64,000 nt of DNA from an uncultured Dialister sp. Its GTDB lineage: Bacteria; Bacillota; Negativicutes; Veillonellales; Dialisteraceae. Location: the NCBI GenBank assembly GCA_934178345.1, contig CAKPQG010000006.1, positions 47,766 to 111,765 on the forward strand, given 5' to 3'. Shown here one piece after another: positions 33,905-45,000 of this stretch; the first letter of the stretch is position 1, and each line of letters begins with the position of its first letter. A program made the position numbers and the translations under genes. Under the pieces are notes generated by a model, which saw only the letters and a program-made list of their open reading frames with translations, did not search any database and was not told the DNA's origin.

Positions 33905-35206
33905 ATGGCATTAAAAGAATTTGAATTCGGCTTTGGCAAGACCACCCAGAAAGTTTCCCTGCCGGAAGAACACATCCTCGATATCCTCGAAGGCGCACCG
34001 ACCCCGGCCTGCGATGTCGAAGCAGCCACCCTGGAATGCATGCGTCACCCGATCGGCAGCAAGCCGCTCACGGAAGTCGTTTCCAAAGGCGACAAGGTCT
34101 GCATCGTCTGCGCTGACGTCACCCGTATCTGGAACCATTCCGATCAGTACGTCATCCACATCGTGAATGAACTGAACCGCGGCGGCATCCCGGATGATGA
34201 CATCTGCATCCTCTTCGCGCAGGGCACCCACCGCGAACAGACCCCGGAAGAAGATATCGCTGTCGTCGGTGAAGAACTGACCCACCGCGTAAAGCTCTAC
34301 CAGCATCACTGCAAAAACATGGACGAGCTCGTCCATGTCGGCGATACCAAGAGAGGCACTCCTGTCTGGCTGAACAAACACGCTGTCGAAGCGGATAAGA
34401 TCATCGTCGTCGATGGCATCACCCCGCACCTCTTCGCAGGCTACGGCGGCGGCCGCAAACTGCTTCTCCCGGGCGTTGCCGGAGATGAGACCATCCAGAT
34501 CAACCACTGCCACGCGCTCGGTGAAAAATTCGGTTCCGGCATCAATCCGAAGACCCGCTCCACCCTCCTCGATGACAATCCGGTATCTGACGACATGCAG
34601 GAAGCCTCCGACATGGTGAAACCGGCTTTCCTCGTTCACTCCGTCATCAATTCCGAAGGTAAGATCTGCCGCATGGTCGGCGGTGACCCCTACGAAGCAT
34701 GGCTCGAAGGCACCAAGCTCGTCTACAAGACCCAGAAGGTCCCCTACACCGACAAAGCCGACATCGTCTTTGCCTGCGCCGGCGGCTATCCGAAAGACGT
34801 TTCCCTCTATCAGGGCAGCAAGTGCTACGACCCATCCGATGTCGTCACCAAGAAAGGCGGCGTCATCATCGCCATCATGGAAGCCTCCGACATCTATGAA
34901 CCGGCCGCTTACCTCGACAGCTTCCAGTATGAAACCGAAGCCGACATGGAAAAAGCCCTCCGCGAACACTTCACCATCCCGTTCTTCGTCGCATTCAACC
35001 TCTTCTGCATGACCCACCAGTACACCATCATCCTGGTCACCAAGCCGGAGAACTTCGAAGCCATCCGAAAGACCAACCAGATCCCGGTCGCTACCGTCGA
35101 AGAAGCATGGGAACTCGCCAAGAAGAAAATGGAAGACGAAGGCAAGAAAGACTACACCATCACCGTCATGGCACACTGCGCTTCCATCGTTCCTTATAAA
35201 GACTAA
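33905..35206 (+). CDS. larA: LarA-family nickel-pincer racemase/epimerase (lactate racemase-like)
   Basis: 433 aa from the ATG at 33905, with AAGGAGG 7 nt upstream. All catalytic positions of LarA are present: Asp71 and Arg74 in ADVTRIW, His109 in GTHREQT, His175 in ITPHLFAGY, the cofactor-anchoring Lys185 in GGGRKLLLPG, and His201 in INHCHAL. LarA carries a nickel pincer cofactor made by LarB, LarC and LarE and racemises lactate by hydride transfer. Relatives act on malate, aryl-lactates or sugar acids, so the substrate is not certain. The maturation genes are not in this window. A terminator follows. Confidence 0.87.
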   Translation: MALKEFEFGFGKTTQKVSLPEEHILDILEGAPTPACDVEAATLECMRHPIGSKPLTEVVSKGDKVCIVCADVTRIWNHSDQYVIHIVNELNRGGIPDDDICILFAQGTHREQTPEEDIAVVGEELTHRVKLYQHHCKNMDELVHVGDTKRGTPVWLNKHAVEADKIIVVDGITPHLFAGYGGGRKLLLPGVAGDETIQINHCHALGEKFGSGINPKTRSTLLDDNPVSDDMQEASDMVKPAFLVHSVINSEGKICRMVGGDPYEAWLEGTKLVYKTQKVPYTDKADIVFACAGGYPKDVSLYQGSKCYDPSDVVTKKGGVIIAIMEASDIYEPAAYLDSFQYETEADMEKALREHFTIPFFVAFNLFCMTHQYTIILVTKPENFEAIRKTNQIPVATVEEAWELAKKKMEDEGKKDYTITVMAHCASIVPYKD

Positions 35207-35218
35207 TTGTTGAAATAC

Positions 35219-35255
35219 AAAAACGGCTATCGTCCATTGGGACGGTGGCCGTTTT
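35219..35255 (+). terminator. Intrinsic terminator of larA
   Basis: A stem AAACGGC..TCGTCC / GGACGG..GCCGTTT with a 4-nt loop and T4 tail lies 13 nt after the stop. Confidence 0.8.
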
Positions 35256-35373
35256 GTTTTGGGTTCAGGGGGATTAGGCGTGACTTGTGACTGGTGACTG
35301 AAGCGCCACCTTCGGGTATCGCCGTTTACAAAAATCGGCGCGAAGCGCCGCACCTTTTAGTCTTCCCCGCATG
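35256..35373. repeat. Array and hairpin spacer
   Basis: Contains a GTGACTG array and a CGGCGCGAAGCGCCG hairpin, ending in a TCTTCCCCGCATG half-module interrupted by the following MITE. Confidence 0.6.
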
Positions 35374-35610
35374 GGTAATGCTATTAAGTTAAGCGGAAGA
35401 ACGTTCTTGGCTCCCCATCGGGGGAGCTGCCCGAAGGGCTGAGGGGGCTACGTAGCGGTATTGCATGAAAGTGTTGGAATATCGATAGCATCGGACTATT
35501 CAACATAGCACGCTATACCGCTAGCATGCCCCTATTGCCTTCGGCACTTCCCCCGAAGGGGAAGCAAGACGTTACGTAGCTAACGATTTCCTTAACTTAA
35601 TAGCATTACC
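35374..35610. mobile_element. MITE-2 copy c (intact ends)
   Basis: A 237-bp element with inverted ends GGTAATGCTATTAAGTTAAG and CTTAACTTAATAGCATTACC, flanked by CGCATG on both sides. The interior holds CTCCCCATCGGGGGAG, CTACGTAGCGGTAT...ATACCGCTAGCATG and CCCCCGAAGGGG hairpins. There is no open reading frame of note. Its orientation is opposite to copies d and e. Confidence 0.75.
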
Positions 35611-36028
35611 CGCATGGAGAAGGGGGACCGCGTCAGCGGCGCTCGGGTGCTTTCGTAAACGACGTATTTGAGACGCTCCTTCCCACTCTCTTTCATACCG
35701 CCTGTGCCCTATCCGCCCCTTCGGGGCACCTTCCCCGCAAGGGGGGCTGACGATACGAGAATCCCCTCTTCTAAAAAGACGGCGCGCCACCCTTGTGAAC
35801 CCATCCGCTCCCCCGCTTCGTCATCCCGAGCGCAGCCGAGGGATCTTTCTTGCGCTGCGGTTAGCATCCCACATGTCCCTGCAGGGAAACGACGCCTTGC
35901 TGCTGCTTTTTCCCACCTCAAACATACATCGCTCATCGGCCTGCAAGGAAGATTTCTCGGCAACGCTTTCAATGACGATACGAGAGTATCGCTATCCGCA
36001 CCACCAACCTGAACCCTGAACCCAACAC
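35611..36028. repeat. Repeat mosaic downstream of the giant adhesin
   Basis: Contains ACCGCGTCAGCGG, GGGGCACCTTCCCC, the TCATCCCGAGCGCAGCCGAGGGATC type, and GAAGATTTCTCGGCAACGCTTTCAATGACG. No gene is seen. Confidence 0.65.
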
Positions 36029-36066
36029 AAAAACGAGCCCCTCGAAATGAGAGGCTCGTTTTTTTA
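36029..36066 (-). terminator. Terminator of the giant adhesin gene
   Basis: A stem of about 11 bp (AACGAGCC.CTC / GAG.GGCTCGTT) lies between A5 and T7, 12 nt past the adhesin stop. It can act in both directions. Confidence 0.82.
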
Positions 36067-36077
36067 ATGCCAAACTC

Positions 36078-39000
36078 CTATTTCACCACTTCATATCCTT
36101 CCTTCTCATCCGGTGCGCCGAAGGCAAGAGACGGGGTGTCCTTCTCTGCCTCTTCCTTCTCCCGACCGTCGCGGCCGAGGGTGCGGTCCTCATAGAGGCT
36201 CGCATTCATGACGCCTTCTGCCGTCATCGGGAAGCGCTCGCCGTTTACGGTGAGGCCGTCCTTGACACTCGTCATGACATGGTCGGTAGAAATATCATAG
36301 CCGCCAAGCGAAAGATTTCCGAAATGCTCCGCCTGGCTGCTGCCTGGATTCTTCTGGATCGTCACGCGGATCTTGTCCGTCGCAAGGACGCTGTCCCCGC
36401 CGATCGCGGTATTCGAGAGGCCGAGCGGTTCCTTGCCTGTGAGGTTCAGGTGCTCGACCGCACTGTTCCTCACGAGCGTGCCGCCCGCGGCGGTGGAGTG
36501 AATGCCTGCGTAGTGCGCCTGGCTCTGGCCATCTGCGCCGTGAATGGTGACATGCTGCGCGCCCGCGCCTGTGAGATCATCGATGCCGATGTTGTCCGCA
36601 GAAATCTTGAGATCCGCCGCATCGCCTTTGCCATTGGCCAGCGTGTCGATTTCCACCTTCTTCGCAGAGAGTGCAACCTGCCCGCTCGTAGACGAGAGCT
36701 GCGCGCTGCCCTTCTGGCTCGCATCGAAGTCATGGCCTTCCTTCTCGCCCGTGATGAGGCTGCCTGCCGCGCCGCTGCCGGTCGTCGTTCCCGCCGGAGT
36801 CTTCGTATCGACGCCGTCCAGTTTGCCGACCGGCGAACGGTCCGTGATACGGATGTCTTCGCCTGCCTTCATCGTGATGTCTTTGGCAGAAATCTTTGCA
36901 TTTTCGCCTTCGGCGAGGATGCTGCCACCGGCCTCGGCATTGAGGTTGCCGCCCGCGGTTGCGCCGTGCAGTTTCATGTCACCACCGCTGGTAAGGTCAG
37001 CCGCACCTGCCGCTTCAAGCGTTTCCACATCCAGCATGCCGCCGGCATGGACATTGACGCTGCCTGCTTTGATTTCAGTGAGCTTCCCATCGCCAGCGGC
37101 TTCTACTTTCGCGCTGCCTTTGGCTACGAGTTTCTTGAGAGCGAGCTTACCTTTTGCGTTGACGTCCACATTTCCTTCTTCAGACGTGAATTCGCTGCCA
37201 GAGAGGGCTGCCTTTTCGCTGTCCGTGTAGGTGAGGTCACCCTTCGCGGTGTACGCGCCGCCGGTCATGCTGCCGTCATTGATGATGGTCATATCTCCAG
37301 CTTCTGCGCGGTAGTCCCCGTCACTCATTGTACCCTCATTGGTGATGTCTGCCGTGTTTCCGGTGAAGGTACCGCCGGAAATGATCCCGTCCTTCGCGGT
37401 GTGGACGCGGAGGGCTTTTCTTGCTTTGTAGCTGCCGTCCGCAATGTCTCCGCGGCTGGTGAGCGTGAGGTCTCCGGCTTCGATATCGATCGCATCCGAC
37501 GCGGCTTTACCAAAGAGGGTGATGTCGGCATTGCCAGCGGCCTTCGCCGTGATGGTGCCCGGTGTTTCGGTGCCGTCTTCGGATTTCTTGCCGGTCACTT
37601 TCATGCCGAGGGATTTCTTGTCACCCGCGCCTTTGATATCCTTGGCGTTTGTGATGGTGATATTCTCCCCTTCGACATTCGTGTACGTGGTGCCGGTTTC
37701 GTCGCCGCTCTTATCATGTCCGTCTTCGGCGAGGAGATTATTTCTGCCCACATCGAGATGGACGTCGCCTTCGGACGCATAGACGGTATTGATGACGAGG
37801 TCGCCGTCACTCTTCTTCAGGTCGACACCGTCTTTCGCTCTCGCAGTGAGGACGCCGCTGCCTTTGAGCTCGACGCCCTGGATCGCGCCTTCACCGGACT
37901 CCAGCACGACCTGCTGATCGGAAGTCAGTGTGACGCCAGTGACATTGCCCGATGCTTTGAGACGGATTTCATCTCCGGCCGAGAGCGTGCTGTCCTGTGC
38001 GATACTGCCTTCGGTAACAAGGTAGATTGCCCCCTTGTCTGCGGTCGCTTGGAGCTTTCCTTTCGCTTCCGCATCGATCGCACGGATAGAAGACACGGTG
38101 ACTTGATTTCCTTGTACTGCGAAATCTCCACGCTCTGCGGCGGAGAGTGCCAAAAGCTGATCGCGGGTGAGCTTCGTCATATCAGAGAGGTCGATAATCA
38201 TACCCTCCTTCTTCTGTCCGATGCTGCCCGCTGCCTCGCCCGCGGTCAAAGTGACAGCCTTGCCGGAGACATGCGGTGTGCCTTTCAGCGTGGTATTCGT
38301 ATCTGTGATGCCTTCCTTGATGCTGCCCGGTGCGAAGGTGATGAGGAGATCCTTTGCGGATTTCGCGGAGCCGACAAGGACTTCTGCTTTTTCATCCTGC
38401 GTGAGGAAATCGTCTTTCGTGAGACCGTCTTTGGTCAATGCGGCATTCCCGTAGATGCTCTCGCTTGACTGCTGGATGCCATCGGTGTAGTCCTTCACTT
38501 TTTCGGGGCTCCAGTTGCCGACGCCTTCCGCAAGGAGTGCCTTGTAGCGCGCCTGCTGTTTGTCAATGTAAGCCTTCACATCCTGACCGCCTGCCTCAAG
38601 CTGCTGGCGGGTCACATCATCGAGAGTATACTTGCCGTCCGCATCCATATGCGCCTTCAGGGACTGGAACTCATTGTACTTGCCTTCCACTTTGGCGATG
38701 AGGAGATTCTTCTGTTTCTGGATGGTCGCATCTTTGCCTTCCAGGACAGCGGCATTCGCCCAGGCAAGAAGTTTCGCCGAAGCATCCTTGTCATTGAGGT
38801 CGGTATAGTTGTTGTCGATGAAGGAGCCATTTGTCTTCAGTGTGACGTCGCCCTCCTTGGAGATGACACTGTCAAGATACAGGTCGCCGCTGGTATTTTC
38901 GATGGAAATATTTTCCTCCGCGCTGGCTTTGAGGCCATAGTCTTCGCCGCTCTGCTGCCCTGTCTGGATGCGGAAATCGCCCGACGTGCTCTTACTGGTG

Positions 39001-42000
39001 ATGGCACCGGTCTCTGCGGTGAGATCGACGCGGCTGCCTTTCACCATCGCATCCGCCTTCTGGGTCAGGCTGCCCTCGGAGGTGAGGGAGACGGTCTTCG
39101 CCGCTTCGATATTTCCGACCGACACATCCGCCGCAGAGGACTTCAGGTAGAAGCTGCCAGCCGTCGCACTGCCGGAGACATCCTTCGCATCCGTGAGGAT
39201 CGCCTGGTCTTTGCCGCCTACATCATTCTGGGCAGTCAGCGTCAGCGAATCGGTATGAAGGAAGCCGTTCTTGCTCTGCGTAATGGCATTCCCGCTGATG
39301 GCAGTCGCGCCGCCCACGTTGGAAATCGTGCCGGCGATGGCGACATTGCCCGCGCCGCCGTTCTGGTTGATGGCAATCACGCCGCCATTTTCGTCGCCGT
39401 TGAATCTGATGCCGATGGCGTTACTTGCGCCCGTTTCGTACTGCTTGATATGGGTCTCGTAGTCACGGATGACCATTTTCATGTCATACTTCTTGGTCAG
39501 GCCGATCGTGTACCAGCGGCGCTTGGTCTTGATGGAGTAGTCGATGACGTCCGATTTATTGAGGACATCCCACTCCTTCGTCTGTCCATCGCCAATACTA
39601 TGTGACTTTCTATCGACAATAATATCTGTCTTGCCGGAGATGAAGGTCCCATTGACCAGCGCCTTTTCTTCGCCGGTGACCGTATTCGTGAGCTTCGCCC
39701 CCATCGCGATCAGCTCGTCTCTGGTCGGCGTCTCGTCGTTGATGCCCCACCAGTCGAATTTATCGCCATGGTATTCATAGGTATTCGTCGTGCTCTTATC
39801 CTTCCCGGTCTGGAAGACATAGTGCTGATCGTCAGATGGCTTGTACGTACCATCGAAGGTGTTTTCCGTACCCGAAGTCCAGTTGCCATTCTGATACTGC
39901 TGCACCAGCATATGGACGCTGCCGTCCTTGCGGGTGTAGGTGGTCTTGCGAGACGGCGTGCCTTTCTTCGGGTCAAGGTCGGTGATCTCGATGACACCTT
40001 CCACGCCTTCGCCGGTGTGAAGTCCTTTGAGCTCGAGATCCAGCTTAGATTTGTTGTCGATGGTCATGCTGCCATAGCCATCCAGCGCTTCGATGCGTGC
40101 TTTCGTCGTGTCTGCCGTCGTATTGATGACGGTGCCGACGATGGAGACCTTGCCGCCGTGGACTTCCGTCTGTCCGAGGACGAGGCGGCCGCGGCCCGTC
40201 TCTACGTCATAGGTATAGGTCAGGTTCTCCGCCATATTTCCTTTCGCCACATGGTCTTTCCCGATGGTCTCAGCTTCTTTTTCTGTCGCCACATAGATGG
40301 TATGGTCTTTCCCGAAGGTCTTCGCCTGTTCTTCCGTGATGAAAATCAGCTTCCCATCGGTTCCCTTGTAGTAGAAGGTCGGCGTCTCAGGGATTTCGAG
40401 CTTCCAGTTCGCCACGCCGCTCTGGATCTTCGCATTGATATTCACATAGCGCGCGGAGATGAAGATGTTGCCATTGGCGAGGATGCCGCTGCCCAGCTCG
40501 TCATTCTTCTTGAAGCCGCCGTTGTCTTTGTCTTCGACGAAGGGGTCGCCGCCGATATTGGCGATGCGGTTGCTGTAGGACTGAATGAAATCACCATTCT
40601 TCGCGGTCAGTTCGACACTTCCTGCGACGATGCTGCCGTCATTGTAGACGTCGCCATAATCGCTTACGACCGTCACTTTGCCGCGGGTGTTGTAGATGGT
40701 TTTACCCTTGCCCAGTGTCAGGTTCGGTGCAGAGTAAGCCGGTACGTTCACACCATCCACGTTTGTCAGATAGTTGTTCGGCTTGAAGGAGCTGGTGATG
40801 GTGACGGTCGGATCATCGGTCTGGTGACGGCTCTGACGGCTCTTGAGCGTCAGATTGCCCAGTTTTTCCGTGCCTTTCATCGCATTGCCGTTCAGGTAGA
40901 AGGCGCCACCCTGCCCGATCTGTCCATTGGACTCTTTGCCCATGACTTTGATGTCACCGAGGATGAGGTTGTTCGGGGAGGCATTCTGCACTTCGACTTT
41001 GGCATCCCCATGCGCCGTCAGCGTGCCGCTGCCGGTGATGGCATCGCCCTCGAGGTAAATGTCGCCGAGCTGCGAAACCGTATCCTCGATGGTCACGTCG
41101 CGGGTCATGTGCGGGTACGCGATGATGTGGAGCAGCGTCTCGCCATTCCACTTGCCGCCAGTCACTTCGCTGCCGTCCTTGCAGTAGAACTTCCCATCCT
41201 TTTCCGTGCCGCCTTTATCTTTGAAATCTTTCGTCGCCTCGACCTGCTTGGTGAGTTTGTCGATATCCTTTCCGATGGTGTCCGTGGATGCCTTATATGC
41301 ATCTTGCAGCTTGCCCAGCGCATCCCAATCCTTCTGAATCTGGTCTTTGTCCATGTTCGCCGGATCATAGCCCGCAGTCTTCACTGCCTTTTCATACGTT
41401 GTCTTGGCCGTCGCCTCTTTGGTCTGTGCATTAGTCAGCACACCAGCCGCTTTGTCATAGTCTGTCTTGGCTTTCTGATAGTCCTTGACTTCCGTTTCAT
41501 TACCATGGGCTTCGATATAGGTATTCATCTGTTCCGGCGTCGGATTGTTTCCGATTTTGTTTTTCAGAGTTGTTTCTGCCTCGGTGAATTTTCTTTCCGC
41601 AGCATCTTTAAAGTTTGTCGCAGCCTTCGCCTCAGTCTGTGCCGTCTGATACGCATCATGCGTTGTCTGCATCGCCTTCATCCTATCCTGCTTCTCTGTC
41701 GCCGCAGCCTGATCCTTCTTGATGGCCTCCAGTACAGCGTCCTTAGAAGCGGTCATGCCGTCCAGCATGATCTTGGTTTCGTCATACTCCGTCTTCGTGC
41801 CGGGGTCGATTTCTACGAAAGTGAAGTTGCCGTCCTTGTCCTTGACGCGATAGCCCAGCCCCTGCTCGACCATCTTGCTTTCGACGAAAGAAATCTCTGC
41901 TTCATACGATGCCTTCGCCGCCGGATCACTGATATGGTCGGCGAGTTCTTTCTTGAGCTCGGCAAGGCGCTTCGAGAGCGTTTCCGCCGATACTTTCGGT

Positions 42001-45000
42001 TTGCTGATGGTGAACGCGATATCGCCGCTGGTGGTGATGTCGGTCTTCCAGGTGCCGTCCTCGTCCTTTCCGCCGATGGTGATGGACTTATTTCTATGGA
42101 TACCCGTCTCGGCCTTGCCGTCCAGCGATGCCGCAGCCTTGGTCGTCACCTCGGATTTCCCGATGGAGCCGCCTTCAGTGCCGAAGACTTCGCCCACCTT
42201 GTTCACCCAGTCCTTCACTTCGCCCGAGCCGGTGGCTTTCGCCTCCCCGGCGGTCGACTGGAGATAGATATCCCGGTCGGCAAGGAGCGTACCATTCATC
42301 GCAAGGGCCGCATTCGAAGAAATCTTCGCAAAGGGATCCTTCTTCGAGGAAATCGGGATCGCGGTCGCATTCAGGATATCACTCTTCGCCTTGGCCTTCA
42401 GCTGACCGATCTCTCCCGCGGAGTCTCTGCCGGAAGCGACGCGGATGTCACCCTTCGCCGTTTCTGCCTTGCCACCAAAGGTGGTCTGCGTCTTCCCGTC
42501 ATAGGTCACATCGTTCGACGTGCCGGCGTAGCCCGCCGCACCGAAGACGTCGACCATCGTGGTGCTCATAAGGTCGGCATCATTTTTGCTGCCGACGCCG
42601 ATCGAGCCGCCGCGATACTCGTTGCGGTACGTCTTGTCTTCGGTGTTGGCCAGATCTTCATTCTTGTGTTTTTTCTTGATTTCTTCCGTATCGCCTGCGA
42701 GGAGGCTTGCGTCCTGCGCTACGCTGGTCGTTGTTTCCGCTGTCACGCGGTTCTCATTCTCCACATGCGCCGCGCCGACCGCAGAGCCGGTCGCAATGAC
42801 GTCTTGGTCTGTCGAAATGACATGGCTCGCGGCGTCGATGGCAATGGCATTCTTATCGAAAAGCGTCTTGCCCGCTGCCTTTTCCGCTTCTGTCAGAGCG
42901 GAGGCATTCGCCTGAATAGAAACCTTTCCAAGGTCGACAGCCGTCTTATGCTGGATGGTCGTTTCATTCACGATGCCTGCACCCGTTGCAAGAGCCGCGC
43001 CGCCGCTCGTCGCCGTCTGTGCTTTTTCGGTCTGGTTGTCGGCGAAGATGCGCGTCTCATCCGTGGTCTGGATGCTCGTGCCATTTCTTACGTCGACGCG
43101 CGTATCGGACGCTTCGGTGAAATGCGTCTCACCGCCCGTACCGCTGTAGTAGCCCGCCGCGACGGATTCCATCGCGAGCGCGGATGCACTCTGGTGCGCC
43201 GCAGAAATGTCTGCAGTTCTGCCTTTGAGTGCCGCCTTTCCTCCAATGGATACCCCCGTCTCGTGGTTAACGTTCACACGGACATCCGCGACTGCGCCGG
43301 ATACGACACCGCCGCCGCCCGCGATGGCATGTGCATCGATGGTCTTCCCGCCTGTTGGCTTCGCCATTTCCGCTTTGATAGTAAGCGCTTCCCCTGCGGT
43401 GAGCGCCGCGCCGTCTCCGACAGACACATGCGCACTGTCATCTGAGGAGGCCATTGCCACCGTGATCCCCACGCCTGCGAGCCCGACAGCCGCCGAGGTC
43501 GAGAGCGCAGAAATCTTCGGTGTATTCTTCGCTGTGACAGAAAGATCCGTCCCGGCATTCAGTTTTTCTTTCTGACCGACGAAGGCTTTCACATCGGTAT
43601 CCGAGGAGAGACGGACGCCCGTCCCGTCGCCCGCAAAGACACCGGCTGCCGCGCCGGTAGCGGTCGCGTCCAGTGTCGTATCTGCAGCAGACGCGATCGT
43701 GATATCCTTCTTCGCCGTCACGCCTTCGCCTGTGCTATTTTCCTTCTCCGGATCCCCCACGCCTGCCGTGGACGAGCCGGAGGTATTTGCCACGATGACA
43801 GAGCCATTCACTGCGCCCAGAGCGACAGACGCACCGGCTACATGTGCCGCGAGAGTGCGGTCATTCTCCGAAGTGACAGAGATGCGGTCTGCGCCGATGC
43901 CGCGGGAAGCGCCCACGAGCGCCGACACGTCGCTCTTATCATTCCAGATGGCGACCGTCCCCTGGCCGGAGACTCCGCCCGAGACAGATGCACCCGTGAT
44001 GATCTGGTCCATCTTGTGCGCGGCCTTCGCTTTGACCGCGAGATCACCGCCAGCCTGGATCTTCGCCGCGTCATCGATGAGCGCCTTCGTCTGCGTATCG
44101 GTATTCACCACGCTGACCGACGCACCAGCACTTGCGAATGCGCTGCCGGAAACGCTACTCATATAATTCTTGACATTGAGGGTGTCATTGGCATCGACCG
44201 TGACTGCGCCGCCTGCTTCGATGGTGGTATTCTTTCCAATCTTCGCGAGCGTGCCCTTTTCTTCAGTCGTCGGTTCCTGGCTCGCATAGGTGGTCTTGAG
44301 GCTGTCATTGACATCTGTCAGCGCGCCGGTCTTGCCATCATACGCTTTCATCGCGTCCTTCGTCTTGGACTGGTTCACCTGTCCATTGACCCAGGTCGTG
44401 AGATTCTCGTCCTGTCCGTCGGCATTCTTGCCGGAGAGGATGTTGTCCTTATCGTCAAAGGTCGCGCTGCCGATGTTGTAGACAGAAATACTGCCGGAGA
44501 GTCCTGCCATGCCGATCGAAGCCGCATACGCATGAGATGTCAGTTCTCCCATGTCGTCCTGCGCCTTGACGGAGACATTGCCCGTCGTAGCAACCGTATT
44601 TTCATCGCCGAGGTAGGCATTGGTCTGTGTCTTGATATTTGCCACATCGACCGCCGCCCCGCCGGAAACGCCGCCGCTTCCTGCCGCGCCACCGACCGCA
44701 CTCGTCATCTTGAGCGCATGATCCGCCTTGACAGAAATATCTCCGCCATATCGACCAGACGCCTTGTTCGCCTGATTGACCTGTACGCCTGTATCCGTGT
44801 ACGCTTTCGTGCTGGACGCAAGGTTCATCACATTGACCGCGCCCGCAAGGCCGACATACGCGCCGCCTGCGACCTGCACGGACACATTGTCGATGTCTTC
44901 TGTATTTTTCGCAGCCAAAGAAATCTGGCCTTTCGCATCCAGTTTTGCCTGCTGATCCGCATAGGCGGCGGTGTCTTTCTTGATGTTCGATACCGCGACA

